Below, piece by piece: positions 1 to 10,062 of a stretch of 64,000 nt of DNA. The DNA is taken from positions 124,001-188,000 of the forward strand of contig NZ_CAAAHX010000003.1 in the NCBI RefSeq assembly GCF_900639865.1. Reading direction: 5' to 3'. Position 1 is the first letter of the stretch. Each line of letters starts with the position of its first letter. The notes under the pieces were generated by a model that worked only from the letters and a program-made list of their open reading frames with translations, was not told the origin of the DNA and did no database searches. This DNA comes from Legionella gresilensis (GTDB lineage: Bacteria > Pseudomonadota > Gammaproteobacteria > Legionellales > Legionellaceae). A program made the translations under genes and the position numbers.

Positions 1-600
1 TTATTTCCAGTTGGTGATTATTTAAAATCAGAAATACGTGCTTTTGCCTCTAACCTTAACTTAGTGACCTCTCAAAAAAAAGACTCTACAGGTATTTGTT
101 TTATCGGCGAGAAGCAGTTTAAATCATTCCTTAATGAATTTATTTTAGCTCAGCCAGGCAAAATAATGAGTAGTGATGGAACGATTCTGGGTCAGCATGA
201 TGGATTAATGTTTTATACAATTGGCCAGCGTCAAGGTCTAGGTATTGGTGGACGCTATGATAGTAGCGATGAGCCTTGGTATGTTGTTGAAAAGGATATT
301 GAAGCCAATATATTAATTGTCGCTCAGGGTAATGATCACCCTATGCTTTATGCTCAAGGATTAATTTGCAGTAATATTCACTGGTTAGCACCTTATGAAG
401 ATAAGCTTCCCTTAACCTGCTACGCTAAAACACGTTACAGGCAACCTGACCAAGCTTGTGTTATATCACCGGCTATAGATAATGGGCACTGTGTGATGTT
501 TTCAATACCTCAACGTGCAGTAACACCTGGACAATACATTGTATTTTATGAGCGGAATCAGTGTCTAGGCGGCGCCATTATAGAGAAAGTTATTCGTTAA
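1..600 (+). CDS. mnmA: tRNA-uridine 2-sulfurtransferase MnmA, C-terminal part
   Basis: The frame is open from the first base of the window, so the gene starts upstream; 199 codons are present, about the last half of the usual ~360. MnmA thiolates C2 of the wobble uridine in tRNA-Lys, -Glu and -Gln in the cytoplasm, using sulfur relayed to it from cysteine desulfurase. The family signature [12 protein letters not shown] is near the start, with the second catalytic cysteine at bases 97-99, followed by the [10 protein letters not shown] segment and the C-terminal beta-barrel ([14 protein letters not shown]). The ATP-binding PP-loop and first catalytic cysteine lie outside the window. A GTG at 64 is an internal codon, not the start. 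Identification is firm. Confidence 0.96.
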   Translation, partial: LFPVGDYLKSEIRAFASNLNLVTSQKKDSTGICFIGEKQFKSFLNEFILAQPGKIMSSDGTILGQHDGLMFYTIGQRQGLGIGGRYDSSDEPWYVVEKDIEANILIVAQGNDHPMLYAQGLICSNIHWLAPYEDKLPLTCYAKTRYRQPDQACVISPAIDNGHCVMFSIPQRAVTPGQYIVFYERNQCLGGAIIEKVIR

Positions 601-761
601 TTAAAAATCAAATAATTGATGAAAAAGCACAAAAATCTAGGTTAAGTGTTACAATATAATTAATTATTAATTTACTTTGGTTCTGTATATCGTTGTTAAT
701 TGACGAGGGTTAATTAATAACTAATAGCAGCTTTCCTAACCATTTTTTTCAGGAGTAGATA

Positions 762-1160
762 ATGAGTAATGCTACTGCATCACCTATTGCACTAGAGCAT
801 CCCAAAACAGGCCTCCATTTCTCTGTTAATGCTGCGGACAAAGTCGCTTCTTTAATTGCTGAAGAAGATAACCCTAATTTAAATTTACGGGTTTATATTA
901 CAGGTGGTGGTTGCTCAGGATTTCAATATGGGTTTACTTTCGATGAGACGATTCAATCAGATGACACAGTGATCACCCAATCTTGCTCAGATGGGAAATC
1001 GTCTGTAAAATTATTAGTTGATTCAATGAGTTACCAATTCCTGCATGAAGCAGAAATAGATTACATAAAAGGTATTCAAGGCGAACAATTTGTCATTCGT
1101 AATCCCAATGCTAAAACCACATGTGGCTGTGGTTCTTCTTTTAGCATTGAAGATGAATAG
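762..1160 (+). CDS. erpA: Iron-sulfur cluster insertion protein ErpA
   Basis: A 132-residue A-type carrier of the HesB/IscA family that delivers Fe-S clusters to apoproteins. The three cluster-binding cysteines are C51 (in [12 protein letters not shown]), C121 and C123 (in [10 protein letters not shown]). The motif [14 protein letters not shown] and the ending [12 protein letters not shown] match ErpA rather than IscA or SufA. An AGGAG-type ribosome site lies about 8 bases before the ATG. The gene stands alone, downstream of mnmA by 161 bases and convergent with the L,D-transpeptidase gene, from which only 20 bases separate it. No isc or suf genes are nearby, which is normal for erpA. Confidence 0.95.
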   Translation: MSNATASPIALEHPKTGLHFSVNAADKVASLIAEEDNPNLNLRVYITGGGCSGFQYGFTFDETIQSDDTVITQSCSDGKSSVKLLVDSMSYQFLHEAEIDYIKGIQGEQFVIRNPNAKTTCGCGSSFSIEDE

Positions 1161-1180
1161 TTAGTAATTTTTTTAATAGT

Positions 1181-1645
1181 CTAATAAGGATGTATAACAA
1201 CTTTTGTGCCTATTTGAATGAAGTTGTTACTTAACCACTTAGCATCATGAGGCTTTACCCGTATACAGCCATGGCTAGCATTATAATTCGGCACATCATA
1301 AGAGCCATGAATAGCATAGTATTTTGAAAAAAACATACAGTATGGCATCGGTGATCCACCTTTACCTAGTGGATAGCGACTTGAGCGACATCCTGGCCCT
1401 TGTTTACTAATAACCCTATAAGTACCTGATGGAGTTTTACAGGCTCTTTTTACATCTTTACAATATCGACTACCTCCTGAGGCTTTACCACTGCGAATCA
1501 CTTTACCGTTATGATTAACAGCAGACCAACTTAATTTTTTTGGGTTAAAGATGAATGTATTAGCAAAATTTGCTGATGAATAGGAAATGAGCGAAAAAGA
1601 AAAGAGATAGACCACAAAACGACTTATTCTTAACTCAGCTTCCAT
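1181..1645 (-). CDS. L,D-transpeptidase (YkuD family), exported
   Basis: A 154-residue protein with a hydrophobic N-terminal segment (residues ~8-27) consistent with a signal peptide, followed by a YkuD catalytic domain. The active-site signature is SHGCIRV, catalytic cysteine C127, with the upstream histidine H113 in AIHGSYD. Family members form 3-3 crosslinks in peptidoglycan or attach lipoproteins to it in the periplasm. There is no LysM or peptidoglycan-binding domain, so this is a minimal version. An AGGA ribosome site precedes the ATG. It is convergent with erpA and has a decayed gene upstream. The precise substrate cannot be told from sequence. Confidence 0.88.
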   Translation of the reverse strand: MEAELRISRFVVYLFSFSLISYSSANFANTFIFNPKKLSWSAVNHNGKVIRSGKASGGSRYCKDVKRACKTPSGTYRVISKQGPGCRSSRYPLGKGGSPMPYCMFFSKYYAIHGSYDVPNYNASHGCIRVKPHDAKWLSNNFIQIGTKVVIHPY

Positions 1646-1797
1646 AATGAGTCCTATCTTTATTGAAGTTATCTTAAATATAGGATAATTTTTAATCTAT
1701 TTGTAGTTTTATTGTACAAATTTTAAATTTCTACCAAATATATACAATAAACCCTTGAATTAATAAAGAAAAAAATTTATTAAAAACTAGCGCTAAT

Positions 1798-2594
1798 CTA
1801 CTCTGTGCTTGAATCAGTCGGTTTATTGATTAAAATAGGAAATGTTGTTAATTGACCGGTCAATTTTAAATGCTCTATCCACGCTAGGGACTCTCTGTAA
1901 ATCATTTGCTGGTAAAGTAGATTTTTCATTATTCGAAAAGGAAAAAGCCCAAGCTGAGAAAAAGTTGTATTCTTAGCTACTGCTTTGTTAAAGGAATATT
2001 TTTCTGTTTAATATTCTTGAAATCTATTATTTTCAGTAGGTGAATTTCTAATTAGACGGAATTTCTTTATATATTGAATAAATTTTTGCGCATCTGAGTA
2101 CTCCTTAGCACCCATATACTTGGTAGGTAAATTGTTAAAGTTAAATCTTTTTCGCTTTAACTCAGATCTTACTGCGTTGACATGCAAATATCCCTGTCAA
2201 TGCAGTAAAACTACACCCTGGTATTCTTACATCTAACTGCCTTAATTCCTCCGAATTCAATAAATAATCAAATAAATCATTATTCAAAAAATGACGCTGC
2301 ATTGCCTGTTTCATATTATTATCTACTTTTGCTAATCCCTTTCATCATTTACTAAAAAGCCAAAAAACGCATTAATTTGTTGTGGGGAAACTTTGAGTCT
2401 CTTAAACAGTGCTGTAATATTAGATTTTTTTCAACAGCTTCTAGAAGTGTATCAATGATTACTTTGATCATAGTCAATATGCAAATTAAAGCCAAATTAG
2501 ATACATCAAGTATATAAAATAGCCATAATTGATGTATTTTTAGTATCCTTTGAATGCCACAATAATTTTTAGTTACAGAAGAGAACCGAAACAA
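1798..2594 (-). pseudogene. Decayed protein-coding gene with frameshifts and an in-frame stop
   Basis: On the minus strand this stretch reads as one protein of roughly 260 residues broken in several places. Pieces in order: IIDTLLEAVEKN; after a shift at an A-run (forward T-run 2424-2431) ITALFKRLKVSPQQINAFFG; after a shift near 2337-2343 KQAMQRHFLNNDLFDYLLN and IPGCSFTALTG; after a shift near 2165-2185 VRSELKRKRFNFNNLP and KKFRLIRNSPTENNRFQEY; then an in-frame TAA at 2008-2010, after which the same frame runs open to a TAG at 1798-1800 (ESLAWIEHLKLTGQLTTFPI). The open 80-codon stretch at 2352-2594 is only one fragment. I do not recognise the family; the composition resembles Legionella accessory or effector-like proteins. 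The true 5' end is uncertain. Confidence 0.7.
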
Positions 2595-2603
2595 AAACTC
2601 AAA

Positions 2604-3311
2604 TTAATTTTTCTCGTCTTCCCAATGATTAATACCAGATTTCTTTATTAGAAACTCAATAAATTCTTGATGGGTAGCTATTTCTTGTTCAGTAGCATAA
2701 ATAATGGGTGAAGAGCTTTTAAGCTTTGCTTCATTAACTGCCACATCAACAATCGCTGATTCGACGTGCTCAAAGTTATCTTCAAACAAACTAGTTTGAC
2801 CACCAGTCATTGCTAAGTAGACCAGTGCTAAAATTTCAGCATCCAACAAAGCGCCGTGTAATTGACGATTAGAGTTATCTATTTCATAACGCTTACATAG
2901 CGCATCTAAACTATTTCGTTGGCCAGGGTGCTTTTCACGAGCCAATAAAAGTGTATCTAGCACTTTGCAATATTTATGCATTTGGTGAGGATGTTTAAGT
3001 AATGTCAACTCAGCATTTAAAAATGCAATATCAAAGGCCGCATTATGAATGATAAGCTCTGCATCTTTAATAAATGCTATTAATTCTTCTACAACATCAC
3101 AAAATTTAGGTTTATCAGCAAGAAATTCAGTACTAATACCATGAATTCTAAAAGCCCCTTCATCTACTTCACGTTCAGGATTTAAATAGACATGATAATT
3201 ATTGCCGGTTAATTTCCTATCAATTAATTCCACGCAACCTATTTCAATAATTCGATGTCCATTTTGGGGATCGATTCCAGTTGTTTCTGTATCTAAAACT
3301 ATTTGCCGCAT
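2604..3311 (-). CDS. dnaQ: DNA polymerase III epsilon subunit (3'-5' proofreading exonuclease)
   Basis: A 235-residue DEDDh exonuclease. The Exo I motif with metal-binding D7 and E9 is in MRQIVLDTETTG, Exo II is HNAAFDIAFLNAE, and Exo III is in RQLHGALLDAEILA, which supplies the catalytic histidine and final aspartate. The C-terminal ~50 residues, which bind the alpha polymerase subunit in E. coli, are weakly conserved as usual. The length matches E. coli DnaQ (243). It lies 92 bases downstream of rnhA on the same strand. In E. coli the two genes are neighbours but divergent; here they are tandem. Confidence 0.94.
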   Translation of the reverse strand: MRQIVLDTETTGIDPQNGHRIIEIGCVELIDRKLTGNNYHVYLNPEREVDEGAFRIHGISTEFLADKPKFCDVVEELIAFIKDAELIIHNAAFDIAFLNAELTLLKHPHQMHKYCKVLDTLLLAREKHPGQRNSLDALCKRYEIDNSNRQLHGALLDAEILALVYLAMTGGQTSLFEDNFEHVESAIVDVAVNEAKLKSSSPIIYATEQEIATHQEFIEFLIKKSGINHWEDEKN

Positions 3312-3403
3312 TAGATGTCCTAAGATAAAAATTGATTAATTAGGCAATGAATACCTATTTTAAATTGATAACAAAGATTTATTTAAATAATAGCCTATAT
3401 TAT

Positions 3404-3850
3404 TTATTTTACAGCCTCAAGGATGCCTTGATTTGCTAAAGCATCAGCTAATTCATTTTCATAATGACCATTATGACCTTTCACCCAATGCCAATTAATT
3501 TTATGCTTAGTTGCTAGCTCATCTAACTGTTGCCAAAGATCGGCATTTTTCACAGGCTCTCTTTTAGAATTTCGCCAACCATTTTTCTTCCAGCCCATAA
3601 GCCACGTAGTCATTCCTTGCCGTAAATATTGAGAATCCGTATACAACTCTACTGTGCAAGGTCGTTTTAATGCTTGTAAAGCTTTTATAGCAGCTGTTAA
3701 CTCCATACGATTATTGGTGGTAAGCATTTCACCGCCATAAATTTTTTTCTCTTGACCATTAAATCTTAGTAAAGCGCCCCAGCCACCGGGGCCAGGATTA
3801 CCTTTACATGCGCCATCAGTAAATATTTCAACTGTCATGATAATTAACAT
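3404..3850 (-). CDS. rnhA: Ribonuclease HI
   Basis: Cleaves the RNA strand of RNA-DNA hybrids. The classic signature [15 protein letters not shown] carries the first catalytic aspartate, followed by the glutamate in [10 protein letters not shown], the aspartate in YTDSQY, and the region [19 protein letters not shown] with the catalytic His and final Asp. Counting from the first ATG the protein is 148 residues, but M5 (bases 3836-3838, MTVEIFTDG) fits family N-termini better and would give 144; neither has a striking ribosome site. It precedes dnaQ and is separated from the upstream aldehyde dehydrogenase gene by 25 bases, so it may be co-transcribed with it. Confidence 0.94.
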   Translation of the reverse strand: MLIIMTVEIFTDGACKGNPGPGGWGALLRFNGQEKKIYGGEMLTTNNRMELTAAIKALQALKRPCTVELYTDSQYLRQGMTTWLMGWKKNGWRNSKREPVKNADLWQQLDELATKHKINWHWVKGHNGHYENELADALANQGILEAVK

Positions 3851-3875
3851 ACACCTTTATAAATAGCCTAAGTAG

Positions 3876-5300
3876 TTAATCTGAACTATCTTTTGAAAAA
3901 CGAATACCTGCCCAAAGCTTAAGAAAATAATACAATAATTTACCATAAGGTGGGTAAAAAAGGGTGATTGATGATAACCTACCCTGCTTAAAAATAGGTT
4001 TTAAATTGGAAAAGGTATCAAAACCTTCTTGACCATGATATCGTCCTATTCCACTTTGGCCAACACCACCGAATGGTAGATCATCAATAGCCGCTTGCAT
4101 CACTGTATCATTTATAGCTAGAGCACCTGATAATGTTTTATATTGTAATTGATTAATTTCTAAATTGTTATTGCCAAAATAATAAATAGCTAGTGGATTG
4201 GACAAAGTTAAAATAAAATCAACAGCTTCTTTAAATTCATCATAAACGATGATCGGTAATAATGGTCCAAATATTTCTTCCTTCATAAGCTGCATTGTTG
4301 AATTGGCATTAAAAACTAAATAAAGAGGTAAAGAACGTTCATTTTCTTTTAAATCACCAAGGGGAACAATCTTGCCCCCTTTAACGCGAGCATCTTCTAA
4401 TAAGCTTAAAAGCCTTTCGCGATGTTTATTAGAAATAATATTAGAATAATACCTATTATCCCTCATATTGAGATAATGCCTTTGTATAAATTCCTTAGCC
4501 AATCTTTCTATGTCGTTTTCCCATTTTCTTGCTATTAATAAAAAATCAGGCGCTAGGCAGGTCTGACCAGCGTTAAACAATTTACCCATAAAAATTCTAT
4601 TTAGAAAACGAGCACTCGCTGAAGAAGAAATAATTGTTGGTGATTTTCCACCTAACTCTAAGGTTACGGGCGTTAAATTTTTACTGGCAGCGGCCATTAT
4701 TTTCTTACCTATTGTTGTAGAGCCGGTAAACAATAAGTGAGCAAATGGCAAGCTAATAAATTTTTCTGCATAAGCAACATCACCATTATGCAGACTAACA
4801 TAATCATTTAAGCCTGGTATAAGCTTAATAAGTTCTTGCAGTTTTTGCCCTACATGGGGTGTAAATTCTGACATTTTAATCATAATTTGATTGCCAGCAG
4901 CCAAAGCATAAGCCAGTGGCACCATAGATAGAAAAATAGGATAATTCCAAGGGGTGATAATACCCACAACACCAATTGGTTGCGCTATAATGTATGCCTT
5001 TCCAGTTCCAAAGTACCAATCTATTTTTCTTTTTCTTGGTTTTACCCATTTTTTTAAGTGTTTTAAACAATAATTAATGGCATTAATGGTAGGAAAAACT
5101 TCAAGAAGCAGCGTTTCATCACGTACACGATGCGTATAATCTTTATTAACAGCCTCTGCTAAGCCAAGCGCATGATGTTGTAGTAATTTTTTTAATAAGC
5201 GCAAATTATTTAATCTAGTTGCAAGGGGTAAATAAGGATGACTAGCAAATAAACGTTGATGATTTTCAAAACTAGATAGCAACTCATCTTGATCGGTCAC
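3876..5300 (-). CDS. Aldehyde dehydrogenase, coniferyl aldehyde dehydrogenase-like
   Basis: A 474-residue NAD(P)-dependent aldehyde dehydrogenase. Visible landmarks are the cofactor-binding GIITPWNYP, the catalytic base E215 in TLELGGKSP, the nucleophile C248 in NAGQTCLAPD, the EIFGPLLPI segment and the ending LPFGGVGQSGIGRYHG. The short length and the LAPD after the cysteine place it in the CalB/class 3-like group, which oxidises aromatic and long-chain aldehydes. A hydrophobic C-terminal stretch (LFYPPYGKLLYYFLKLWAG) suggests membrane attachment, as in fatty aldehyde dehydrogenases. It begins 18 bases after hutH and may be in the hut transcript, though it has no known role in histidine breakdown. 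The substrate is unknown. Confidence 0.88.
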   Translation of the reverse strand: MTDQDELLSSFENHQRLFASHPYLPLATRLNNLRLLKKLLQHHALGLAEAVNKDYTHRVRDETLLLEVFPTINAINYCLKHLKKWVKPRKRKIDWYFGTGKAYIIAQPIGVVGIITPWNYPIFLSMVPLAYALAAGNQIMIKMSEFTPHVGQKLQELIKLIPGLNDYVSLHNGDVAYAEKFISLPFAHLLFTGSTTIGKKIMAAASKNLTPVTLELGGKSPTIISSSASARFLNRIFMGKLFNAGQTCLAPDFLLIARKWENDIERLAKEFIQRHYLNMRDNRYYSNIISNKHRERLLSLLEDARVKGGKIVPLGDLKENERSLPLYLVFNANSTMQLMKEEIFGPLLPIIVYDEFKEAVDFILTLSNPLAIYYFGNNNLEINQLQYKTLSGALAINDTVMQAAIDDLPFGGVGQSGIGRYHGQEGFDTFSNLKPIFKQGRLSSITLFYPPYGKLLYYFLKLWAGIRFSKDSSD

Positions 5301-5318
5301 GATTATCCTTTAATTATA

Positions 5319-6842
5319 TTAGAAGAAATTTTCGGTCACATAATTTTTAAATTCGCCCTGTAAAACTTTTTCTTTAATAATGGCAATATCTGGCGAAAAA
5401 TAGCGGTCCTGCTCAAATGCTGAGACATGCATACGCACTTTTTCATAAGCTTCCTTAAGAAGTGATGAGGTTTGTAAGGGTGTATGGAATTCTAAACCCT
5501 GACAGGCTGCTAATAATTCAATTGCTAAAATGGTTGCAGTATTAGAAATCATATTACTTAAACGCCTAGCTGCATTTGTGGCCATTGAGACATGATCTTC
5601 TTGGTTAGCAGAAGTTGGTAAACTATCGACTGAGTGAGGATGTGCTAAAGCCTTATTATCACTAGCACAAGCAGCTGCGGTAACATGAGCTATCATAAAA
5701 CCTGAATTTAAACCACAATCCTTAACTAAAAAAGCAGGTAAGCCACTGAAATGATGATCGATTAAGAGCGCTATACGCCTTTCAGCATTTGCACCAATCT
5801 CAGCTATTGCTAGAGCTAAATTATCAGCAGCCATAGCAATGATTTCACCATGAAAATTTCCACCTGATAAAATATCACCTTCTGCTGCAAACACGAGAGG
5901 ATTATCTGTTACTGCATTAGCTTCAATTTGCAAAGTCTCTGCTACAAACTTTATTTGATGTAAGACAGCACCCATTATTTGGGGCTGGCAACGAAGGGAA
6001 TAGGGATCTTGGACGCGATTACATAATCGATGAGACTCTCTAATCTGGCTGCCAGACAACAATAATCGATAGAGACTAGCAACGAGACGTTGGGTTTCAT
6101 GACCACGAATAAGATGTATACGATCATCAAAAGGACTATCACTACCTCTAGCAGCATCAACAGAAAGACTGCCAGCTATTAAAGCTGTTTTAAATAATAA
6201 GTCAGTATCAAACAGCGCTTTAAGGCATAGAGAAGTTGATACTTGCAAACCATTTAATAACGCTAAACCTTCTTTAGGACCTAAATCTAAAAAAGGTATA
6301 CTTTCTCTTATTTTATCATCTTTTGATGATAAAATTTTGCCTTCAAAACGAACTTCCCCTTCACCTATTAAAGGCAAAGCCAAATGAGCTAAAGGTGCTA
6401 AATCCCCCGAGGCTCCCACTGAACCCATCGCAGGAATGCAAGGATAAATTTGCTGATTATAAAGGCTTAACAATGCTTCTATTAATTCTTTACGCACCCC
6501 AGAATAACCACAAGCCAACGCATTTATCTTTAATAATAAAATGAGTGCAACAATGTCGTCATTTAATAATTCACCACAACCGCATGCATGAGATAAAACA
6601 ATATTGCGTTGTAATTGATATAATTTTTCTGAGGATATTCTTTGATAAGCAAGTGAGCCAAAGCCCGTGTTTATACCATAGACAGTTTTTTCATCAGCAA
6701 TGATCTTTTTAACCGTTTGATTAGAGTCTTCAATAAGTTGCAAGCAGGCTGGACTAAGTGTAATTTTTGCCCTAGTGCTTAGCAAAGAATAAATATCTTG
6801 TAAATTTAATTGCCCCGGATTTAGCTCAAAAGACTCTGCCAT
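5319..6842 (-). CDS. hutH: Histidine ammonia-lyase
   Basis: Removes ammonia from L-histidine to give trans-urocanate, the first step of histidine breakdown. The MIO prosthetic group forms from A144-S145-G146 in GSVGASGDLAPLAH, and Y55 lies in TVYGINTGFG. I chose the start MAESFELNPG (ATG at 6840-6842, 507 residues) because a GGAG site sits 8 bases upstream and the length equals that of family members (~509). A longer reading to 6896 would overlap hutU and has no homologous N-terminus. It lies 14 bases after hutU in the same orientation, forming a hutU-hutH pair. hutI and hutG are not in the window. Confidence 0.95.
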   Translation of the reverse strand: MAESFELNPGQLNLQDIYSLLSTRAKITLSPACLQLIEDSNQTVKKIIADEKTVYGINTGFGSLAYQRISSEKLYQLQRNIVLSHACGCGELLNDDIVALILLLKINALACGYSGVRKELIEALLSLYNQQIYPCIPAMGSVGASGDLAPLAHLALPLIGEGEVRFEGKILSSKDDKIRESIPFLDLGPKEGLALLNGLQVSTSLCLKALFDTDLLFKTALIAGSLSVDAARGSDSPFDDRIHLIRGHETQRLVASLYRLLLSGSQIRESHRLCNRVQDPYSLRCQPQIMGAVLHQIKFVAETLQIEANAVTDNPLVFAAEGDILSGGNFHGEIIAMAADNLALAIAEIGANAERRIALLIDHHFSGLPAFLVKDCGLNSGFMIAHVTAAACASDNKALAHPHSVDSLPTSANQEDHVSMATNAARRLSNMISNTATILAIELLAACQGLEFHTPLQTSSLLKEAYEKVRMHVSAFEQDRYFSPDIAIIKEKVLQGEFKNYVTENFF

Positions 6843-6856
6843 CCTGAAAACTCCCT

Positions 6857-8515
6857 TTATAACATTGGTAACCATAATTGGTTTTCTTTGGCACATTGCT
6901 TAGCTATTTCATACCCTGCATCAGCATGTCGCATAACACCAGTAGCTGGATCATTATGAAGCACACGTTGCAGACGTCTTGCTGCTTCTAGAGTGCCATC
7001 AGCCACAATAACAACTCCTGCATGCTGAGAAAAACCCATACCTACTCCACCACCATGGTGAATACTAACCCAAGTAGCGCCACTTGCACAGTTTAATAAC
7101 GCATTTAAAAATGGCCAATCAGATACAGCATCACTACCATCTCGCATCCCTTCTGTTTCTCGATTAGGACTGGCAACAGAGCCTGAATCTAGATGATCGC
7201 GACCTATAACAATCGGTGCTTTTACTTCTTTATTTTTTACCATCTCATTAAAAGCAAGCCCTATACGCGCTCTATCCTTAAGACCTAACCAACAAATTCT
7301 TGCCGGTAAGCCTTGAAAGGCAATTTTTTCCCGGGCCATATCTAACCAGCGATGCAAATGCTGATCATGAGGGATTAGCTCTTTTACTTTTTTATCCGTT
7401 GCATAAATATCATTAGGATCGCCAGAAAGTGCAACCCAACGAAAAGGGCCAATGCCTTCGCAAAATAAGGGCCTTATATAAACGGGGACAAAGCCCGGAA
7501 TATTAAATGCATTTTTAACATTTTCTTCATAAGCCATCTGCCTAATATTATTACCATAATCAAATACAGCAATACCCTGCTCTTGAAAACCAAGCATGGC
7601 TTTTACTTGTATAGCCATAGATTGCTTTGCAGCACTAACAACTTCATCAGGTGAGGTTTTGCGCATAAATTCTGCTTTCTCTAATGTCCACCCTTTAGGT
7701 AAATAACCATTTAAGGGATCATGAGCACTAGTTTGATCAGTAATAAGCGAAGGTTTCACACCTCGCTGTAATAATTCTGGATATATTTCAGCAGCATTAC
7801 CTAATAATCCTACTGATAAGGGCTCTTTTTTTTGACAAGAGTCAGAAATTAATTGTAAAGCTTCATCAAGATTATCTGTATAACAATCAAGATAACGCGT
7901 TTGTAAGCGTTTTTTAATACGGCTTAAGTCGCATTCAACAGCAAGCATACTAGCGCCGGCCATAACAGCTGCTAAAGGTTGCGCGCCTCCCATACCACCA
8001 AGTCCTGCCGTGAGTATCCAGTGCCCCCTTAGATCACCATTAAAATGTTTTTTAGCTGCAGCACTGAATGTTTCATAGGTGCCTTGCACAATGCCTTGGG
8101 AGCCAATATAAATCCAACTTCCTGCTGTCATTTGCCCATACATCATCAAGCCTTTATGCTCTAATTCATTAAAATGAGACCAGGTTGCCCAATGAGGTAC
8201 GATATTAGAATTAGCGATTAAGACACGCGGTGCATCTTTATGAGTTGGAAACACGCCTACAGGTTTTCCAGATTGAATAAGGAGAGTTTGGTTTTCATCT
8301 AATTGCTTAAGTACTTCAACAATTTTATTAAATGACTCCCAATTACGTGCTGCACGTCCTAACCCCCCATAGACAATTAAAGACTCTGGCGCTTCAGCAA
8401 CGTCTGGATCAAGATTATTACAAAGCATCCTTAAAGCAGCCTCTGTTAGCCAACTTTTAGCTTCTAGTGTTGCGCCGGTTTTAGCTTTTATCAGCCTATG
8501 ACTTACATTTTCCAT
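6857..8515 (-). CDS. hutU: Urocanate hydratase
   Basis: A 552-residue NAD+-dependent enzyme converting urocanate to imidazolonepropionate, the second step of histidine breakdown. The NAD-binding segment is [20 protein letters not shown]; the family's conserved end motif [19 protein letters not shown] and the [19 protein letters not shown] stretch are intact. It is first in the hutU-hutH operon, 136 bases after the unknown gene at 8652. No HutC regulator gene is nearby, and I could not pick out an operator. Function is firm. Confidence 0.96.
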   Translation of the reverse strand: MENVSHRLIKAKTGATLEAKSWLTEAALRMLCNNLDPDVAEAPESLIVYGGLGRAARNWESFNKIVEVLKQLDENQTLLIQSGKPVGVFPTHKDAPRVLIANSNIVPHWATWSHFNELEHKGLMMYGQMTAGSWIYIGSQGIVQGTYETFSAAAKKHFNGDLRGHWILTAGLGGMGGAQPLAAVMAGASMLAVECDLSRIKKRLQTRYLDCYTDNLDEALQLISDSCQKKEPLSVGLLGNAAEIYPELLQRGVKPSLITDQTSAHDPLNGYLPKGWTLEKAEFMRKTSPDEVVSAAKQSMAIQVKAMLGFQEQGIAVFDYGNNIRQMAYEENVKNAFNIPGFVPVYIRPLFCEGIGPFRWVALSGDPNDIYATDKKVKELIPHDQHLHRWLDMAREKIAFQGLPARICWLGLKDRARIGLAFNEMVKNKEVKAPIVIGRDHLDSGSVASPNRETEGMRDGSDAVSDWPFLNALLNCASGATWVSIHHGGGVGMGFSQHAGVVIVADGTLEAARRLQRVLHNDPATGVMRHADAGYEIAKQCAKENQLWLPML

Positions 8516-8651
8516 AATTGTAATTTATCCCTTATTATTCCTAATTGTGAATTATTGACTTATTTAGATAGGAAGATCAATTTAGAGAAGCTATTACGAT
8601 GAGAATAATTATATTTAATGCACGATGGAAGTGATAAATATTATTGCAAAA

Positions 8652-9860
8652 TTATAAAGCAAAAGTCCTGTTTTCTTTACCTTCGAAGGTTTCGGCTAAC
8701 ACATCTTTAATAGAAACTGTTGTAAAAGCACTTGTTGCAAACCATTGCGCATAATTTTCCATGTCTACCGTTAAAAAAGCTTTAAAGTCCCAAGCAATTC
8801 CTTCTGCAGAATTAAAAGCACCTAGCTCAATGTTTTTAGCTTGAGCGAGGGAACGAATTAACCACTCTACAATTGCTGAATTTCCTCGTCCTACTGGCTG
8901 TAACCGAGCAAGCGAGTAGGAAATTCGACCTGCATTAATTAAAAAATCCTCAACCTTTTGTTTAGAATTCCAATTTAAACAGGCTTCAAAATAAGGTTCT
9001 AATAATTGAAATTGCACTTTAAAGAAACTTGACTCACTTGCGTAATTTTCTGCAAACGGTGTTGGATTATGATCAATAATAATTGAGGTTCTTAAATCAT
9101 CCTTACCATAATTATGAAAAGTAATAGTAAGTGCTGTATCATCCTCGATAAAAGGTCGACTTGAAGCTATACTCATAAGATGTATCTGCTTCAATTCTTC
9201 AGCGCTTCGTTTAATTCTTATGGTATAATTTTCAGCATTTTCCACTCCTACTGAAGTGGCTTTTTCTTCTTCGCCAGGGTTACTTTCATCTTCTGTGCTC
9301 TTTTCAGCTCCTACAGAATAATCAGCCGTAAGTGTTTTATTTAATTTGCTCACTTCGACTAGAGGATGTTTAGTATGAACTAAATCCAACAGCAAAGCAT
9401 AAATTTTATTACACTGACTTGGTATATGTTTATTTAAGTTAAAATCGTCTGTAGAAGCAAAACCTGCTTTATTAAATAGACCAAATTGGTAACATAACGG
9501 CTTATGTTTTAAGGTCTTAGCTATTTCACGACGCTTATTTGCTAGAAAAGCATACGCACAACCTAATTTAGTAGATAATACTTCTTCAGGACAGCGAATA
9601 TCGGCACGCAGATTAAGATTAGGATTAGGGAAAGTATCTAATAAATTAATCAATTCTTTCATAGTGTCACGACTTAATTCTAGCCATAAATTTTGATTAG
9701 TATTAGCGAAATCTTTTAAACGATCTACTGATGAAGCCATGCTTGAAGGGCTATTCTGAGAAGATTTTTGCGAAAATATACTGTGAAAGTTAAGAACATT
9801 ATCTAACTGCAAACCTTGCGAAATATAACCTTCTTCATTTTTCTTCATAGAAGTAGACAT
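8652..9860 (-). CDS. Unknown 402-residue protein, candidate effector
   Basis: I do not recognise a family. The protein is soluble, with no signal peptide or membrane segment. The N-terminus (residues 1-50) is rich in Ser, Gln and Lys and probably disordered. An acidic low-complexity stretch (ESNPGEEEKATS, ~residues 185-205) separates two predicted folded halves. The C-terminal half holds VGRGNSAIVEWLIRSLAQAK and ends GKENRTFAL. Position among accessory genes and composition fit a Legionella translocated substrate, but nothing proves it. It is divergent from the POT transporter gene, with about 200 bases between. Confidence 0.6.
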   Translation of the reverse strand: MSTSMKKNEEGYISQGLQLDNVLNFHSIFSQKSSQNSPSSMASSVDRLKDFANTNQNLWLELSRDTMKELINLLDTFPNPNLNLRADIRCPEEVLSTKLGCAYAFLANKRREIAKTLKHKPLCYQFGLFNKAGFASTDDFNLNKHIPSQCNKIYALLLDLVHTKHPLVEVSKLNKTLTADYSVGAEKSTEDESNPGEEEKATSVGVENAENYTIRIKRSAEELKQIHLMSIASSRPFIEDDTALTITFHNYGKDDLRTSIIIDHNPTPFAENYASESSFFKVQFQLLEPYFEACLNWNSKQKVEDFLINAGRISYSLARLQPVGRGNSAIVEWLIRSLAQAKNIELGAFNSAEGIAWDFKAFLTVDMENYAQWFATSAFTTVSIKDVLAETFEGKENRTFAL

Positions 9861-10062
9861 TTTATTTATATGAGTTTACAAATTATACAATATTTAAAAA
9901 AAATACACCATTCCATGTCTGTGAACTTTTAATATTACTCTGATGAAAAAACTACTCGTGAAGAGGCAAGAGCAAGTAAAAAAACTTATTTTTTTCTACA
10001 GGAAGGATATAAAATAGACAATCAATTATGTTAATATGGCTATTTTCTTAGATTAAACGAAA

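Noticed and set aside
2352-2594. An open frame of 80 codons on the minus strand as a stand-alone gene
   Set aside because: Its sequence continues into other frames as one decayed protein; no ribosome site supports it as a separate gene.
6323-6544. Plus-strand open frame inside hutH
   Set aside because: Shadow of the conserved hutH reading; no ribosome site and no family pattern.
6843-6896. N-terminal extension of hutH into hutU
   Set aside because: GGAG precedes the internal ATG at 6842 and the family N-terminus starts there.
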